A DNA stretch of 64,000 nt from positions 1,308,879 to 1,372,878 of the forward strand of contig VYZB01000212.1 in assembly GCA_013397455.1 (NCBI GenBank). The letters are read 5' to 3'. This DNA is from Crotophaga sulcirostris (lineage: Eukaryota > Chordata > Aves > Cuculiformes > Crotophagidae). Made by a program: the position numbers and the translations under genes. Under the pieces are notes generated by a model that worked only from the letters and a program-made list of their open reading frames with translations, made no database searches and was not told where the DNA came from. This document shows positions 23,735 through 35,579 of this stretch, piece by piece (positions within the stretch are counted from its first letter, which is position 1; every line of letters starts with the position of its first letter).

Positions 23735-23760
23735 GTATGTATGTATGTATATATATGTCA
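23735..23760. repeat. (TATG)n simple repeat
   Basis: About 26 bp of TATG/TATA units (ATGTATGTATGTATGTATAT) lie within the 3' part of the LTR-like element. Confidence 0.7.
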
Positions 23761-23856
23761 TTTATATGTTCTCTGTGTGTGCACCCCCTGGGAATATTTC
23801 TTCAGCCTTACCCCTGGAGTAGACGCGGCTTAGCCTCTCAGGGTTTTTGATCCAAC

Positions 23857-26228
23857 ATGATATATTTTCCTCTGACAGTTCTCAAAGATGAAATTCCTCT
23901 TAAAAACTCCTTGCAAAAAGGACATAAAGGAAAACATTGTAATGAAATAATGTTGCTTATTGCTTGTTAGTTTAAATTGTTTTTCTTTTTAATAAGTCAA
24001 TTAATTTTGGTTACATTGCTTGTCTACCCATGGTGTCCCCTAAGGCGAAGAAAAGAACTTAATGCAGCTAAAATAGCCCTCCAAACCTGGATTTGTGTTA
24101 ACAGAGAGTTGTTAAAATTTATTTTGTTCCTTATTTTTCTAGATCAGTATTTTTTGGAATCAAATATTGCTTGGCACCCATCAAAAACTTATCATCTGTT
24201 TCTTTCAAACCCTTCTTAAAGACCGTCTGTGCCTGTGTAATACAACGAGGGTGAGAAACAGTCCTTATTTAGTTCGTTTTTCAGCTGAATACATCAATTT
24301 GACTTATAGTGATTTTTTATTGAATGAAAAAACCAGTAACTTTTTTTTCTTTGAATTGTGCTAATGGAAAATTAGATTTTGCTAAATTTTCCATGCTATT
24401 TATTTCTATGTTGTACAGAATTAATAGAATTCTAGTAAAAGACAGATAATTTGCTAGTCTGTTTCTACTATTTTGAAATACATTGTCATTGAACCAATAT
24501 GTATAATTTGATTGATTTTTTTCCCCCAGTAAATGAAGGAAAATTCTTAATGATACATCACACCACAACTGAAATATTGCAGATCACTGATCATTCATAT
24601 CATTGTTTTAATTTATACATGCTCTGATCACAATAAATGATATGAGAAGAACAGAGACTGCATGGAATCCTCTGAGAAAACTCAGATCTCAAGGAAGTCA
24701 CAAAAAATTTGGAAGCTCAAGAGAACCAGTGCAGTAATAAGACCTCAAGGAGTAGAGTACTGTTGCAGTAGCAGGTGTATTCAAATGGAATTGGTGTTGG
24801 ATATACCCAGACACCTTCATAGAGCTGTGTGGGCAAAGGATGATGATGTTTCAACAGTCTGGATGAACCAAGAACTTCCCTAGAAGGCTCATTTCAAATT
24901 ACTCCTGAGAAATACAGTGTTAGCAATGGTCTACTTAAACGAGACCTTGCTATATTAAGCCTATTTGATGGTCCAGTTCCTACCTATAAAAAGGCTCTTA
25001 TGTATCCTTTCAGATCACCTTTTCAAATGCATTTCCTAAGCTAAATATTCATGGTTCCCTACTGATTTTTTTCTGGATGCATGCCATCTGCATAGAAAAT
25101 GGGTTACTCAGAACAAGTTGGTAGTAGGGGCAAACGACCACAGGAATTACAGAAACCCTTGGATTATAGTAATTCAGATGGTATAAGCTGCCAAAATTTG
25201 TTGAGTGAGGGAATAAAATCCGGAGGTCCACTCAATGCTGCAAGAGTAACACAGGCTCTAAACTTCTGGTTAACCCTGTTTCACTGAAGGCTAAAGACAT
25301 GATTTTGTCCATTATCAAACAGTGTCAGGTCTTAAATGATTTTTTTTTTCACTTTCTGCGAATAATTTGCCTTTCTCCCCCCCTCCCCAGAGTTACATTA
25401 CAGAGTCTACATTACAGAAGTGTTTAACATATTGTTTTCCTCAGAAAAAAAGTACCCTAGGCTTAACCTGGAAATTTATTTATGAATTCTTCATAATTGA
25501 TACAGATTTCTGTTATTTTTCATGTTACTTCTATGGAATAAAAGTATTATCACATTCTGATTTTTCAGCATAAATTCTTACATAATTATCCTTCTTTGGC
25601 TCAAAAATTTAATATTATTCTTATTTACTGTATACACACACCTAATTTACTTTTTTGGCTCATATGAGCAGTTCATGATCCCATTGTATGATGGCTTATT
25701 ATTCATAAGGAAACCTTAATTGCCTCATTTTTCAAGCCATTACTCAGCATTGCATTTAAACCAGCAATATTAACTGCTATCCGTCTTCTTTATTTCATGC
25801 AGCTCCCCGCTCCAAAAAAAAATGTTTTTTTAACTAGGTCAAATGTCAGATTTTATACAAAACTGAATAGGTACGTACACATGGAAAAAAATCTGTAAGT
25901 ATTTCAGTGTTTTCTTTTCATACTGAGAAAAAAAATCTCAGTGAATGATACCACACTTCCATTGCCCAATTTCAATGAGTGTCTCAAGGGTTGTTACACA
26001 TAGCCATAATATACTCATTTTTTATTGTTTATGGCAATACAGATATAGTGGGTCTTATCTTTACATAAAATACAGTAAATCTGTTTTAAAAAAAATGTTC
26101 TTTTGTCCATATCTATTTAAAGGAACAAAGTAGATAATTGCTTATTGACTTTTTAACCTCCCAGAATTCCCAGATGAGGCGTGGTGTACCTTCACGGGGA
26201 GGTTGTCTATCTGCTTTTACAGGGTGTC
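23857..26228. other. intergenic or intronic DNA, nothing recognised
   Basis: AT-rich, with no exon or repeat family recognised. A C-run lies at about 25377-25388. Confidence 0.45.
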
Positions 26229-26962
26229 TGTGGTGAGGTGCTGGCAGTGGGGGCTGCAGGTGGCCTCCGTGAGGAGAGGCCGGGGCTACAGATGGTTCCA
26301 GCCAGCTCCAATTGACCCACTGCAGGACACAACTGAGCCCAGTGGCCAAGATGGTCACACCAGACAGAGAGAGAAGGAGGGAACAAAAGTAATGTAAAAC
26401 AACAGAAGAAACACCAAAGTCAGAGGAGGGGGGGGAGAAGTTGTTCCATGGCAGAGCAGATATTTCCTGTCAACCATGGAGGACCTGCACAAGAGAAGGT
26501 TTGCCCAAGGCACTGCAGCCCATGGAAGAACTCATGCTGGAGCATAGGAAAGGTGTGAGAAGAAGGGAATGGCAGAGAAAAACTGCTAAGTACTGATTAT
26601 ACAGTGCCCTTTCCCATTTTTTGCTTGCTGAAGGGACTGGGTGTAATCTGCAGTAAAAAACAGAGTAGCCAGAGTGAAGGAGTGAAGTTAAGCCTGGGAA
26701 TGGGGGAAGGAAAGGATTTGTTTCAATGTTTTTCTTTTTGTTACCCACTACTTGAATCAGTAATGAAGCATTTACTTTAACTGAGAATAAATTAATTTCC
26801 CAAGTCAAAACTGCTTTGCCCACAGCAGTAACTGGTAAGCAGTTTCCTGGTCTTTATCTTGACCTATGACATTTCTTATTCCTGTTCTTCCTTTTTTATC
26901 TCTATGGGGTGAGCAAGTGGCTAGGTAGGAATTTGGCTGCTAGCCCAGGCTAACCCACCACT
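26229..26962 (+). mobile_element. ERVL-type solo LTR, plus strand
   Basis: This LTR probably begins at TGTGGTGAGGTGCTGG (26229). It shows GCAGGTGGCCTCCGTGAGG, CCAGCCAGCTCCAATTGACC, GCAGCCCATGGAAGAACTC, a likely polyadenylation signal AATAAA at 26786-26791 followed by TTAATTTCCCAAGTC, TTTGCCCACAGCAGTAACTG, ATCTTGACCTATGAC, and a typical end GCTAACCCACCAC near 26962. It shares this order with the copies at 8595-9333 and 34673-36275. No gag/pol-like sequence flanks it, so it is a solo LTR. The 5-bp flanks (GTGTC and TTAGG) do not match, so the ends are approximate or the duplication has decayed. The TATA-like segment seen in the other copies is missing. Confidence 0.78.
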
Positions 26963-28254
26963 TAGGTTCGTCAAGTTATATGTCTGAACAAGAAAGTACA
27001 TGGTCACATCTGCGAGTAAGTTGTTTTACATAGGAAGGGAGATGAAAGCCTTAGGCTGGAGAGTCTGCCTGTCTTCGTGGCCCTGGAGGAATCCCATTCC
27101 ACTGTCTCCGGTCCCAGCTGTCCCCATCAGAGCCCTGAAGGTTGGTTTCCCCCACAGTGACTGACTGTGGTTGCCTTTAGCATCAAAAAGTCAATGCTGT
27201 AGATGGGGGAGGTGTTGTGGAAGGGAAAAATAACATTGTGCAAAAATAATTTGCATATTCAGATTTCGGGAATGAACAGGTTTGAAAGCACATGAATCAT
27301 CTATATTCAAAACCAAATCTCTATAACCCCCCCAAACACAATGGACTTGTCCATTTTTCTCAAATTATCATACTGTAAGAGAGAATATGGTCCAAAGGCT
27401 TAGGCTAATCCTTTAAGAAAAGTCACTGGAAGAAAATTTCATATTTATTGTTTTCAGAATCTTTGAGGTACACATTTCCCATTTTTAGACTCAATATAAA
27501 TAGCTTTTTTGCAGTTGATGTTTCACTAAAATGTTTCACATTCACATTTCAACCTAGATTTTTTCACAAAATGACGCCTTGGTTTACTTCATTAACTCTT
27601 AGATGACTGAGATCACCAAAAATGTCATAACATGGAGTGTGAGTTGTTGGGATTTCAATGGCTATTTTATGTGTCATATAAAATGGTCCAAGGTAAACGC
27701 AAATTCCTAAGACATTCTATACAGTCCTTTTGAGTATTGCAGTATGTAAATTTTCAACACCTTTCTCAAAACAGCTCACTAGAGGCTCAATGAAATAAAG
27801 GCAAATAAATATTTTTCACAGTGATGGAATTTAGAGCTGTAAAGGGATACAGTAATTTACTAGGTTTGTTGTATATTTATTTATGGTTCTATGCAGCATT
27901 CACCTAACTTAATATTGACTTTAATCACATCTGAAAGACAATATCTTTGGAAGCTGTGTTGAAGAAGAAAAGCTAGATGCTTTATGCAAGATCAAGTTCA
28001 GCAGTAGCTTAAAAAGTAGAGTTAATATATAAGTTTCAGTGAAATATCTTATACCAATATGACTGTTACTGGGTTTGCTAAGCAAGTGCAATTCACCTAA
28101 ATTTGGGGCTCTATGAGTAGTAAATATAGTTTTATTGTAGTGTAACTTCCACTGAATCTCATAGAGACTGTACTTGCTCGTAATGGCTACTGGTTTAAGA
28201 CAGCAAGCTCATGTTAACTTTTTTGCATTACTTTCTCCTTCTTCCCTGCACCCT
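26963..28254. other. intergenic or intronic DNA
   Basis: About 27050-27220 is GC-richer than its surroundings, with no recognised coding sequence or repeat family. The rest is AT-rich. Confidence 0.4.
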
Positions 28255-28308
28255 TGCAGTATGAAATTCATACAAAATGAATGCAGTATGAAATTCATAC
28301 AAAAATCA
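28255..28308. repeat. 27-bp tandem duplication with embedded palindrome
   Basis: TGCAGTATGAAATTCATAC and the bases after it occur at 28255 and again at 28282, a period of 27 bp, with only small differences at the ends. Each unit contains GTATGAAATTCATAC, a perfect inverted repeat of 7 bp arms around one base. Confidence 0.85.
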
Positions 28309-29258
28309 GGTAGAGGTGACACAAACTAATTTAATGGGAAAATATACACAGATATAGACAAAGAAATGATAGAATGATCATTGTTTTCCAGTTCAGCCTT
28401 CCTTCAGCAAATCTATCACCACATTATATCACGTTGGCTAGGTCTTTTTGACTAGTTGATTTTTGAAAGCCAGTGTAAATAGAGATTACCCAGGCTTTCT
28501 AGGTGGTTTATTCAGTTTCCATTACTCTCCTAGTTTTTTTTTTCACTGTATGTGCAGTCTGAACTTCCCAATGTTTGGTTTTTTTTCATAGTCATTTCTC
28601 CTTGTTACATCATCTGACACTTCCAAGAAGAGTATGTTTCCACCACCTATGTCACTTCCTCTCAATTAATTGTAAGTTGCCGCTAGAGCAACTCTGAGTC
28701 TTTTTGCTAGGAGAGACACAGTTGCTTTAGACCCTTCTCATTGCTCATGTGCCCTAGTCTGTTGACCATGTTGAGGGTTTTTGAGACCCCCACAAGGACT
28801 TATTTCTTCTCTCAGGAATTAAATTTCTGGTCTCCTAGGAGCTGAATTCTATGACCCTTATGGGTCTTGTTGTCCTCATGTAGATGCTTATGTGTATAGT
28901 TACATAAATATGGCTGATGAATGCTGAGTAGTTGGTATTCAGTCACTGTAACCAGCTTGAAGGGAAAACCAAAGTGATTAGCAGCTAAGCACTCCCTGAA
29001 GTATGGGGCTTTAAACAATTATGTTTCCTTCTTGTGCTTAAGACCAACAGAAGCAAAAGTAGTGACAACAGTAACGTAGATTTTCATCCGCAGTAAAGAT
29101 ATATATTCCGTATTTAGAAAAAAGTACACTGTTTTTGTTTGATAACTTTCTTCAGTATCTTTCAAACTGGTTTCATTTATTCTATTATTTGGCAAGTCTG
29201 GTGTCTTGCACTCAACAATTTTACAGAGGTGACTAAGAAGCCTCTACTGTATTCTTTT
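28309..29258. other. intergenic or intronic DNA, nothing recognised
   Basis: No gene or repeat family was recognised. Confidence 0.45.
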
Positions 29259-29415
29259 GAGACCCCACGCGGAGTACTGCATCCAGGTCTGGTGTCATAG
29301 AATCACAGAACGTTCTCCCCAGTATAAGAAAGACATGGACCTATTGCAGTGGGTCCAGAGGACGGTCAAAAAAATGATGAGAGGGCTGGAGCACCTCTCC
29401 TATGATGAAAGAAAA
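29259..29415 (+). mobile_element. CR1 LINE ORF2 internal fragment
   Basis: This encodes a short stretch of the CR1 ORF2 C-terminal region. It reads approximately PEYCIQVW, then QYKKDMDLLQWVQRTVKKM, then RGLEHLSYDERK, and breaks off into A-rich sequence at about 29415. Inside it, 29295-29310 (TCATAGAATCACAGAA) is foreign to the ORF and looks like a CR1 tail in the opposite orientation. The fragment has neither the normal 5' start nor its own 3' tail. Confidence 0.85.
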
Positions 29416-29448
29416 TAAAATTAAACATGTAGCACATGCCTTCAAAAG

Positions 29449-30490
29449 AATCATAGAATCACTGAATCATAGGTTAGTCCAGGTTAAAGGGACCTTGAAA
29501 GATCATTTGATCCAACCTTTCATGGGAAAGGGAGTCTGTATGAGTTTATCTAAAACCCTGTCTAATTGCATCTCGAAATGAGGACTCTATGATATCCCAG
29601 AGGAAGTTGTTCCAGTGACTGCTTGCTCTTACTGTAAAAAATTTCTTTCTTATGTTGAGATAAAATCTTTCCCAGTGCAACTTGTACCTGTTGTATCTTG
29701 TCTTCTCTATGAGATACCTCTTTGTAGCCACTCTTGGAACACTGTGATGAGATCCCTGCTGAGACACCTTTTCTCCAAAGAGAAAAGATCTACCTCCTTC
29801 AGTCTATCCTCATAGGTCAGGCCTTCCAGCACTTTGACGATCTTTGGGGCCCTCCTTTGGGCCCTCTCTGGTCTGTCTTACATCTTTCTGGAATTGTAGG
29901 GACCAGAACTAGACAACTTACTCCAGGTGTGGCCTGACATGTACTAAATATAGTGGGATGATTACATGTCTGTTTCTGCTAGTAATGCCCTGTGAATGCA
30001 GCCCAGGAGACGATTTGCCTTTGTTGTGGCAGTGGTGTATTGTTGACTCATGTTCAGCTTGTTGTCTACTCAGGTCCCACTCAGCAAGGCTGCTCCCTGG
30101 CCTGTACTGAACTCTGGTTATTCCGTCACAGTTGCAGGACTTTGCACTTGTTTTTATTAAACTTCATATTGCTCGTTCTAGTCCAGTCTTGTAGCCTGCC
30201 CAAGTTTCTCTGTATGATGTCTCTCCCTTCTCATGTGTTCACCTCACCACCCAGTTTGGTGTTACCTGCAAACTCAGTGAGGATGTCTTCAATCCCATAG
30301 CGGTCATTTATGAAGATGCTGAACAGCATGGAGCCAGTATCGATCCCAGGGGACTCCATTTGTGACAGATGGCCAGCCTGAGTAAAAACCATTGATCACC
30401 ACCCTCTGAGTGAAACCTCCTAGCCAATTTCCTGCCCGTCTCACAGACTACCCATCCAATGTGTGTTTTGCCAGATAAGCTTTAGACCAA
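29449..30490 (-). mobile_element. CR1 LINE, RT palm to 3' end, minus strand
   Basis: This is an approximately 1-kb CR1 in minus orientation. Its reversed tail TCATAGAATCACTGAATCAT is at 29451-29470, and its 5'-most readable part is at about 30420-30490. It is the only copy here, apart from the two old ones, that reaches the RT catalytic region. ORF2 is broken by many stops and frameshifts. Confidence 0.93.
29560..30480 (-). pseudogene. CR1 ORF2 remnant: RT palm and C-terminus
   Basis: In the direction of translation (from 30480 down), the remnant reads the RT segment RVVINGFYSGWP, then GVPWD (the family has GVPQGSVLGP), MLF/FI-type residues, and the region of the RT catalytic box. There the family FADDTK is seen as FAGNTK (about 30253-30273), so both catalytic aspartates are lost. 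Downstream are the C-terminal blocks KDVRQTREGPKEG, DRLKEVDLFSLEKRCLSRD and STYRKKFFTVRASSHWNN. Multiple stops and frame changes lie between them. It is a dead fragment, and the order of blocks matches CR1 exactly. Confidence 0.88.
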
Positions 30491-30853
30491 TTTGCTATTC
30501 TGTGAGAGTAAAGGAAAAGGGAGGAGAATTATAAAAGAATAAAATTACATGTAGTAAGAAATATCCCCCACACCTTGTATTAAAAGCACATTAATATTTC
30601 ATAATCAAGCATGCTCAGATTAGGCAAAACTAAAATACAAGTTGTCCATTCAACCTGAATTCTATTCCTTTGGAAATATGAGTTATAATGGTTTATGTGA
30701 TGAGACGTAAGAAATATATAGCAGAACCATCCATGTGAGAATTTAATGGAAAGGAGGAAATGGTTATTTGCGAATTGTATGTGGAGCCTTGCACAGTATT
30801 TGCACCCGAGTTATTTGAATTGGTAACTTTTGCTAGATTTAAACATTTTATTT
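30491..30853. other. AT-rich flank of assembly gap
   Basis: AT-rich sequence with no recognised element up to the N run. Confidence 0.5.
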
Positions 30854-30925
30854 NNNNNNNNNNNNNNNNNNNNNNNNNNNNNNNNNNNNNNNNNNNNNNN
30901 NNNNNNNNNNNNNNNNNNNNNNNNN
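30854..30925. other. assembly gap (72 N)
   Basis: There are 72 consecutive undetermined bases. Frames that span it are meaningless. Confidence 0.99.
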
Positions 30926-33900
30926 AGTCTTTTCCTTTCTACTTTACCTCCCTCCCAATTACCCATAACTAGCATATAGCTCTTCAACGTAGCAATCCTA
31001 CATTTAAAATATTTCACTGTCTTCCCTGAGAAAAGGAAAGAATAGGATACTTGTCATCCTAGAAACTTTTTCTATTCACAGCTGTGCTAGAGGTGCCCTT
31101 ACACAAACTTTTCATCCACAATGTCAATATACTTAGTCATTCTTCTACCCACTATTGCAAGACCCATGTTATTTTTTGATGTATTATGCTTCCTACTTCT
31201 TAGTAGTGTCACTATTCAAAAATTATGTGCTATGAAGTACTTAATGTTACTAACAATAAGTGGAAGATCCAAGAATAGGATTTAACCAATAATCGCAAAC
31301 AATGTAGTTTCTAGTTCTCAGGCTTCTTTTTATTTTGACAAGCATTTACTTTAGTGTATATATATATGTTACTGAAATGGTAATTAGCCTGTGGTTAGCT
31401 ACTGGTTTTGAGAGTTTAAATTAAAGTCTTTTGAGTAAATGGAAGTGATATAATTAATTTCAATGGACAAAGAGCCAATTTTTGCAGAGCAGAGGAAAAA
31501 GTCAAGCCTGACAAAGGTAATAAAAATTTAAAGAAATTCTGCCTAGTTGTTACACTTCATCTTCTAGGCAGACAGAAGCAATTCCACTGCTGTCAATTTG
31601 GCACTTTGAGGTGGCTTTTTATTCACTTGTGGGAGGGAAAAAGAAGGAAATATATTTTAATGAGTATTTGGTATGCTGTTGAACTAGAGATAGTCATCTA
31701 TACATGGAATTTGTACTATTTTGGTAATAGTTATCATTTAAGTTCTGTTGCTCACCACCTTTCTGTGTGTTCCTTCTATAAGTGTTTTTGACATGCATCC
31801 AAGAGGAATGCATTCTGGATATTACCCTAAAACCAAATAAAAGAATAATTTCCTTGAAAGAGAATTAACCACAAGTTGAAAAAAAGAATCGCCCTGACCT
31901 TGTCAAGGTCTGAAGTTGTTTAAAGGAGTAAGAACAAATCTTATACAAAAAATATATTCAGATAGTAAAGACACAGGTATTTTATTCAAAGGATATTACT
32001 CATGTAAAATGTAAAGTAAAATTTTTTTAAAATCTCTATAGAAACAATTGATGTTATATTCATCATGAAATTTTGACTATTATAATACTAAATAAGCTGT
32101 CTCAGTAGTTACCTCATAAAGTTGGCCTATGCTAATTCAATCACAGAATCAATTTTACTTTGGCTAGAGTTGTGCGCCTGTAGACACAGTGACAACATCC
32201 TGGGATGCAGAGCCACTGTAGAGTACCCCTTACCAAAAGGATGAGACTCTATGTTAGCCATCTATATCCTGACTCCATCTCCTCTCGTGTCAGCTGTCCC
32301 AGAAAACAGGAAGTAGTTCTTTCCTACTCCTTGAGTTCCACCAAAATGGCAATTTTAAAGATTTATTTTTGTAAAAAAAGTACTTTCAAGGACAAGACAA
32401 CAATAAAATCAAGATAAGAGCAGAGTAGATAAAGGATATCTAAACAACCGCAGATAACTCACAGATAAACCCATGAAGTACGTAGCCTTTTGGAAAAACA
32501 ATAAAAGCTTTTGATCAAATTCCAGTCTCAAATGTCTATATTTCTTTAAATTTTATTCAGTCCTTTCAATATCTTAGTGCCTATGCGGAGTCCTTCTTCC
32601 TGCCTCTGCAGGAAGTTCTGGATTCCTCAGTCAACTCTTTGTTTTGAAAGTTTTAAAAGACTTAAAATCCTTCAGTCGGTGTTTTATTGCTTCCTTATAA
32701 TCTTCCCTGAGACAGCTCTGTCTTTTGCTTTCAGCGTAGTCATTGAGATAAAGGGCTGCCATTTCAAAGGTAACAATAGCACTCTGTTATTAGCACTCTT
32801 CTAATTATCTCCTCTAACGACAGAGAAAAATAACAAACAAGCAATGTAAGTGGAAATCCTTCTACACCCGATATGAGAACATTTTATACACAAAACCCCA
32901 CCATCAAAAAAAATGAAACATAAAATATATGCATAAATTACAACCAGTCATGTAATCTAAGTAGAAACTTTATTAGAATATAATATTTAAGATATAACAA
33001 AGCAATCTTCCAATACAACTCTAAATCAGGAAAGCAGAGATATCAAGCCTTCTATTGCACTTGTTTTAAGAAAACTGAAACTTAAAACACAGAGGGAAAA
33101 AAAGCCTTTAGGTTTTGATGCCTCTGTCATGGTGCTTAACAGAGAGCAATACAAACTGAATTCATACATCTCTCATCGTATACACAGTATTTCTAAAATC
33201 TTGAATAAATCATTTTAACTTTCAATAGTATTGCCAGTTTGTAAACATATAAAACAACCATAAATAGTAACAGAGACAATTATAAACACTAGAAGCCTTT
33301 TCAGAAAAAAGCACTAGTAAATCAAGTGGAAGAATGATGTTTTTTATAATTTCAAGGAGAAAAATTATTTAAAACCTAGGTATTCCCATGTGCTGCAGAA
33401 TGAGCAACAGCTGGTTTCCTACAGACTGTGTTTAGATCTCCTTAATAAGTCCCTTATTGCAATACTGAGCTAGTTTTGTCCTTTATTTTTTAATGTTCCT
33501 GTGTCAGGATGTGTTACTCATGCCACAGAAGTATACATGTGTTGATTTTCTTCTCAAAATTATTCAGCATGTCAAATTCAGACCTATTTTTCCTAATTTT
33601 GATCTCCAACCTCTACTTACCTCCATATTTCTACAAAATATGTAAGAATTTTCTATCTTGAAGATTCTACCTCTTGCTTTAGAAATTTCCCAGTTAAATG
33701 ATATGGGGAGACACATAGGCAGAGCAAGCAAGACATTGTACTTGATTTTCTTAATAATTCAGGCATCAAGAGTCCAAGTCAATACTAAGCAAGATTTTAA
33801 CTTCCACCTGCTCTTTTGTTTACATCTTTTCAATAGAGGGCATCTTTGAAAGTAGCACTGGATATGTCATCTACAGATTAGCATATTTTGTATTAAGACG

Positions 33901-34672
33901 ACTACTTGAAGTCCTTTTAGACCGTTCTCTCTGGTCCACCTTCATCTTTACCATAATGCTTTGAGGATAGAATGGCAGAAAGACAGAAAATGTTATGTGT
34001 TTTTTCCATTTTTTCTTTCAGTGTTTGAAAGAAAGAATTCTCAGCCGCTTATTTAGACAAATGCTTGTCATTTCTCTGCATGTTTTCAGGAAATACTGTA
34101 TGGACTTGTAATCTCTGCAATCTTAAGAATAATGAGGATTTAAAGGATTGTTCTACATTTAAAGTCAAGATAACATGATCTTATCTTTTTCTTCAGGCAG
34201 AAAAAAAGCAAAGACATAGAAAATGAGGGAAGATTTTATCTGAATAAGTCCTTTAATCTTCTCCTTTATAGAGAAAAAAATCCTTAACTACTTCTTTCTC
34301 CTTTTTTATCTCAGGAATAAAGATTCACTGCAAAATCCCACTATTTGAAAGGTATTGTCTCTTATTTAAGAAACCATAAAAGACAATCTATACAATATAC
34401 CTTCATGACAATCTATATTCCTAAATGAGGAGTACAGTAAGACAATTAGTTCTTTTCTTTTTTTTTTTCTTTTTTATTTTGAAAGAGGATACATTTGGAT
34501 TTTACTCTTGTTAGATGGACTAAAAATAGTTAGACTGGGGTTGACATAACTGGCTTGCTTGACTGCCTGTGAATATCATTCCATTACCACTGTCTCTTGA
34601 TGATATGGAAAATTCTGATCTATCTCACCACACTTCCTAGTATAAATTCTGCGCTATAAATTCTGCACTGAG
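30926..34672. other. intergenic or intronic AT-rich DNA
   Basis: No exon or repeat family was recognised in ~3.7 kb. A T-rich run lies at 34452-34482. A 14-bp tandem pair (TATAAATTCTGCGC, TATAAATTCTGCAC) at 34641-34668 lies just before the LTR. Confidence 0.45.
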
Positions 34673-34845
34673 TGTATTGGCAAGGTTTCGGTGGGAGGAG
34701 GGCTACAAGGATGTCTTCTGTGAAAAGCTGCTAGAAGCTTTCCCTATGGCCTATAGACCCAGTGACTGCAAGCTCCATTATGCACCCACTGCTGGCTGAG
34801 TCTGAGCCAATCAGCGATGGTGGCAGCACCTCTGTGATAATGTAT

Positions 34846-35579
34846 TGTACTGGCTTGAGCTAAAGCAGAATAAATTTTCTAACTTTTCGTTTAAATAACC
34901 TCATTTTCTACATGTTTTCAGACAATATTTGTCTCAAGAAGTGATAATGTTTAAAATTTATGATTATCACCAGAGTAACGGGGCACTGGTATGCAGAAAG
35001 GCCATTATTTATATTTATTTCTGTGGAAACCAAGGTTGTTCTGAAGTTGGTGGAATGACATAAGTCAAGGGGATGAAAAAGTCACATCTATAGGGAGGAG
35101 TGGACAGGACAGGTGACCCAAAACTGACCAACGAAGTACTTCATTCCATACACATCATACTCAGTATAAATCTGAGGGAACATAAGGGTCAAGCTCTTTT
35201 CTTTGATGGTTGGTGTGCAGTAAGAACTCTTTTGTCTTTTTGCCCTTGATGCTAGATCCATGCATTCCTGAATCCAGTTTCTGAGTCTAGCTCCTTTCTG
35301 CTGATGAGTCCAGCCCAGGACCTTTCCCCATGCCTGCCCTGCAGCATCAATGGTGACATATCATCATCGGGGAGTGGTGTTGACTTCTATATTTGTATTT
35401 ATTTTATTATTAATATAATTTCGTTTTTAATTATTATTATTGTTTCACTAAAGTTGTTTTAGTTTCCAGTCCACAAGTCTCTCTCATTAACCTTTTCCCT
35501 TTAAGTGTCTGTGGACTGGCTCTAGAACTGCTCACATTTTGCTACCGATCAAGCTAGGGGTTGGAGCTAAACCATGGCA
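34846..35579 (+). mobile_element. nested solo LTR with perfect TSD
   Basis: This 734-bp LTR starts TGTACTGGCTTGAGC and ends GGTTGGAGCTAAACCATGGCA. It is flanked by the identical 5-bp duplication TGTAT at 34841-34845 and 35580-35584, which fixes both ends. Family-typical text includes AGTTAATTTTC-like AATAAATTTTCT near the start, the block GGTGACCCAAAACTGACCAA, and CATACACATCATACTCAG followed by a TATAAA at 35165-35170. It belongs to a different LTR family from the outer one. No coding sequence lies between paired LTRs, so it is a solo LTR. Confidence 0.9.
35165..35170 (+). promoter_or_regulatory. TATA box of nested LTR
   Basis: TATAAA follows the CATACTCAG block at the place where this LTR family usually has its TATA or AATAAA-like element. 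It is a sequence match only, with no evidence of activity. Confidence 0.4.

Larger units (their letters stand above)
23165..23856. mobile_element. LTR-like element, second family, copy 2, split by CR1
   Basis: This copy is related to 16777-17645. Shared text includes GGGATCCAGGGGCAGCTACT at 23282-23301 and GCTGGAGGGACG at 23571-23582. The 3' portion runs through TG- and TATG-rich sequence to GGGTTTTTGATCCAACA, ending in CA at 23856. An AATAAA lies near 23171. A minus-strand CR1 sits at 23321-23568 between the two matching blocks, so the LTR was already present when the CR1 arrived. The 5' limit is approximate and the family name is unknown to me. Confidence 0.6.

Noticed and set aside
26962..26975. 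GGTTCG motif resembling a tRNA T-loop
   Set aside because: No acceptor stem, anticodon arm or B-box consensus surrounds it.
30760..30972. Open frames on both strands crossing the N run
   Set aside because: They exist only because undetermined bases hide stop codons.
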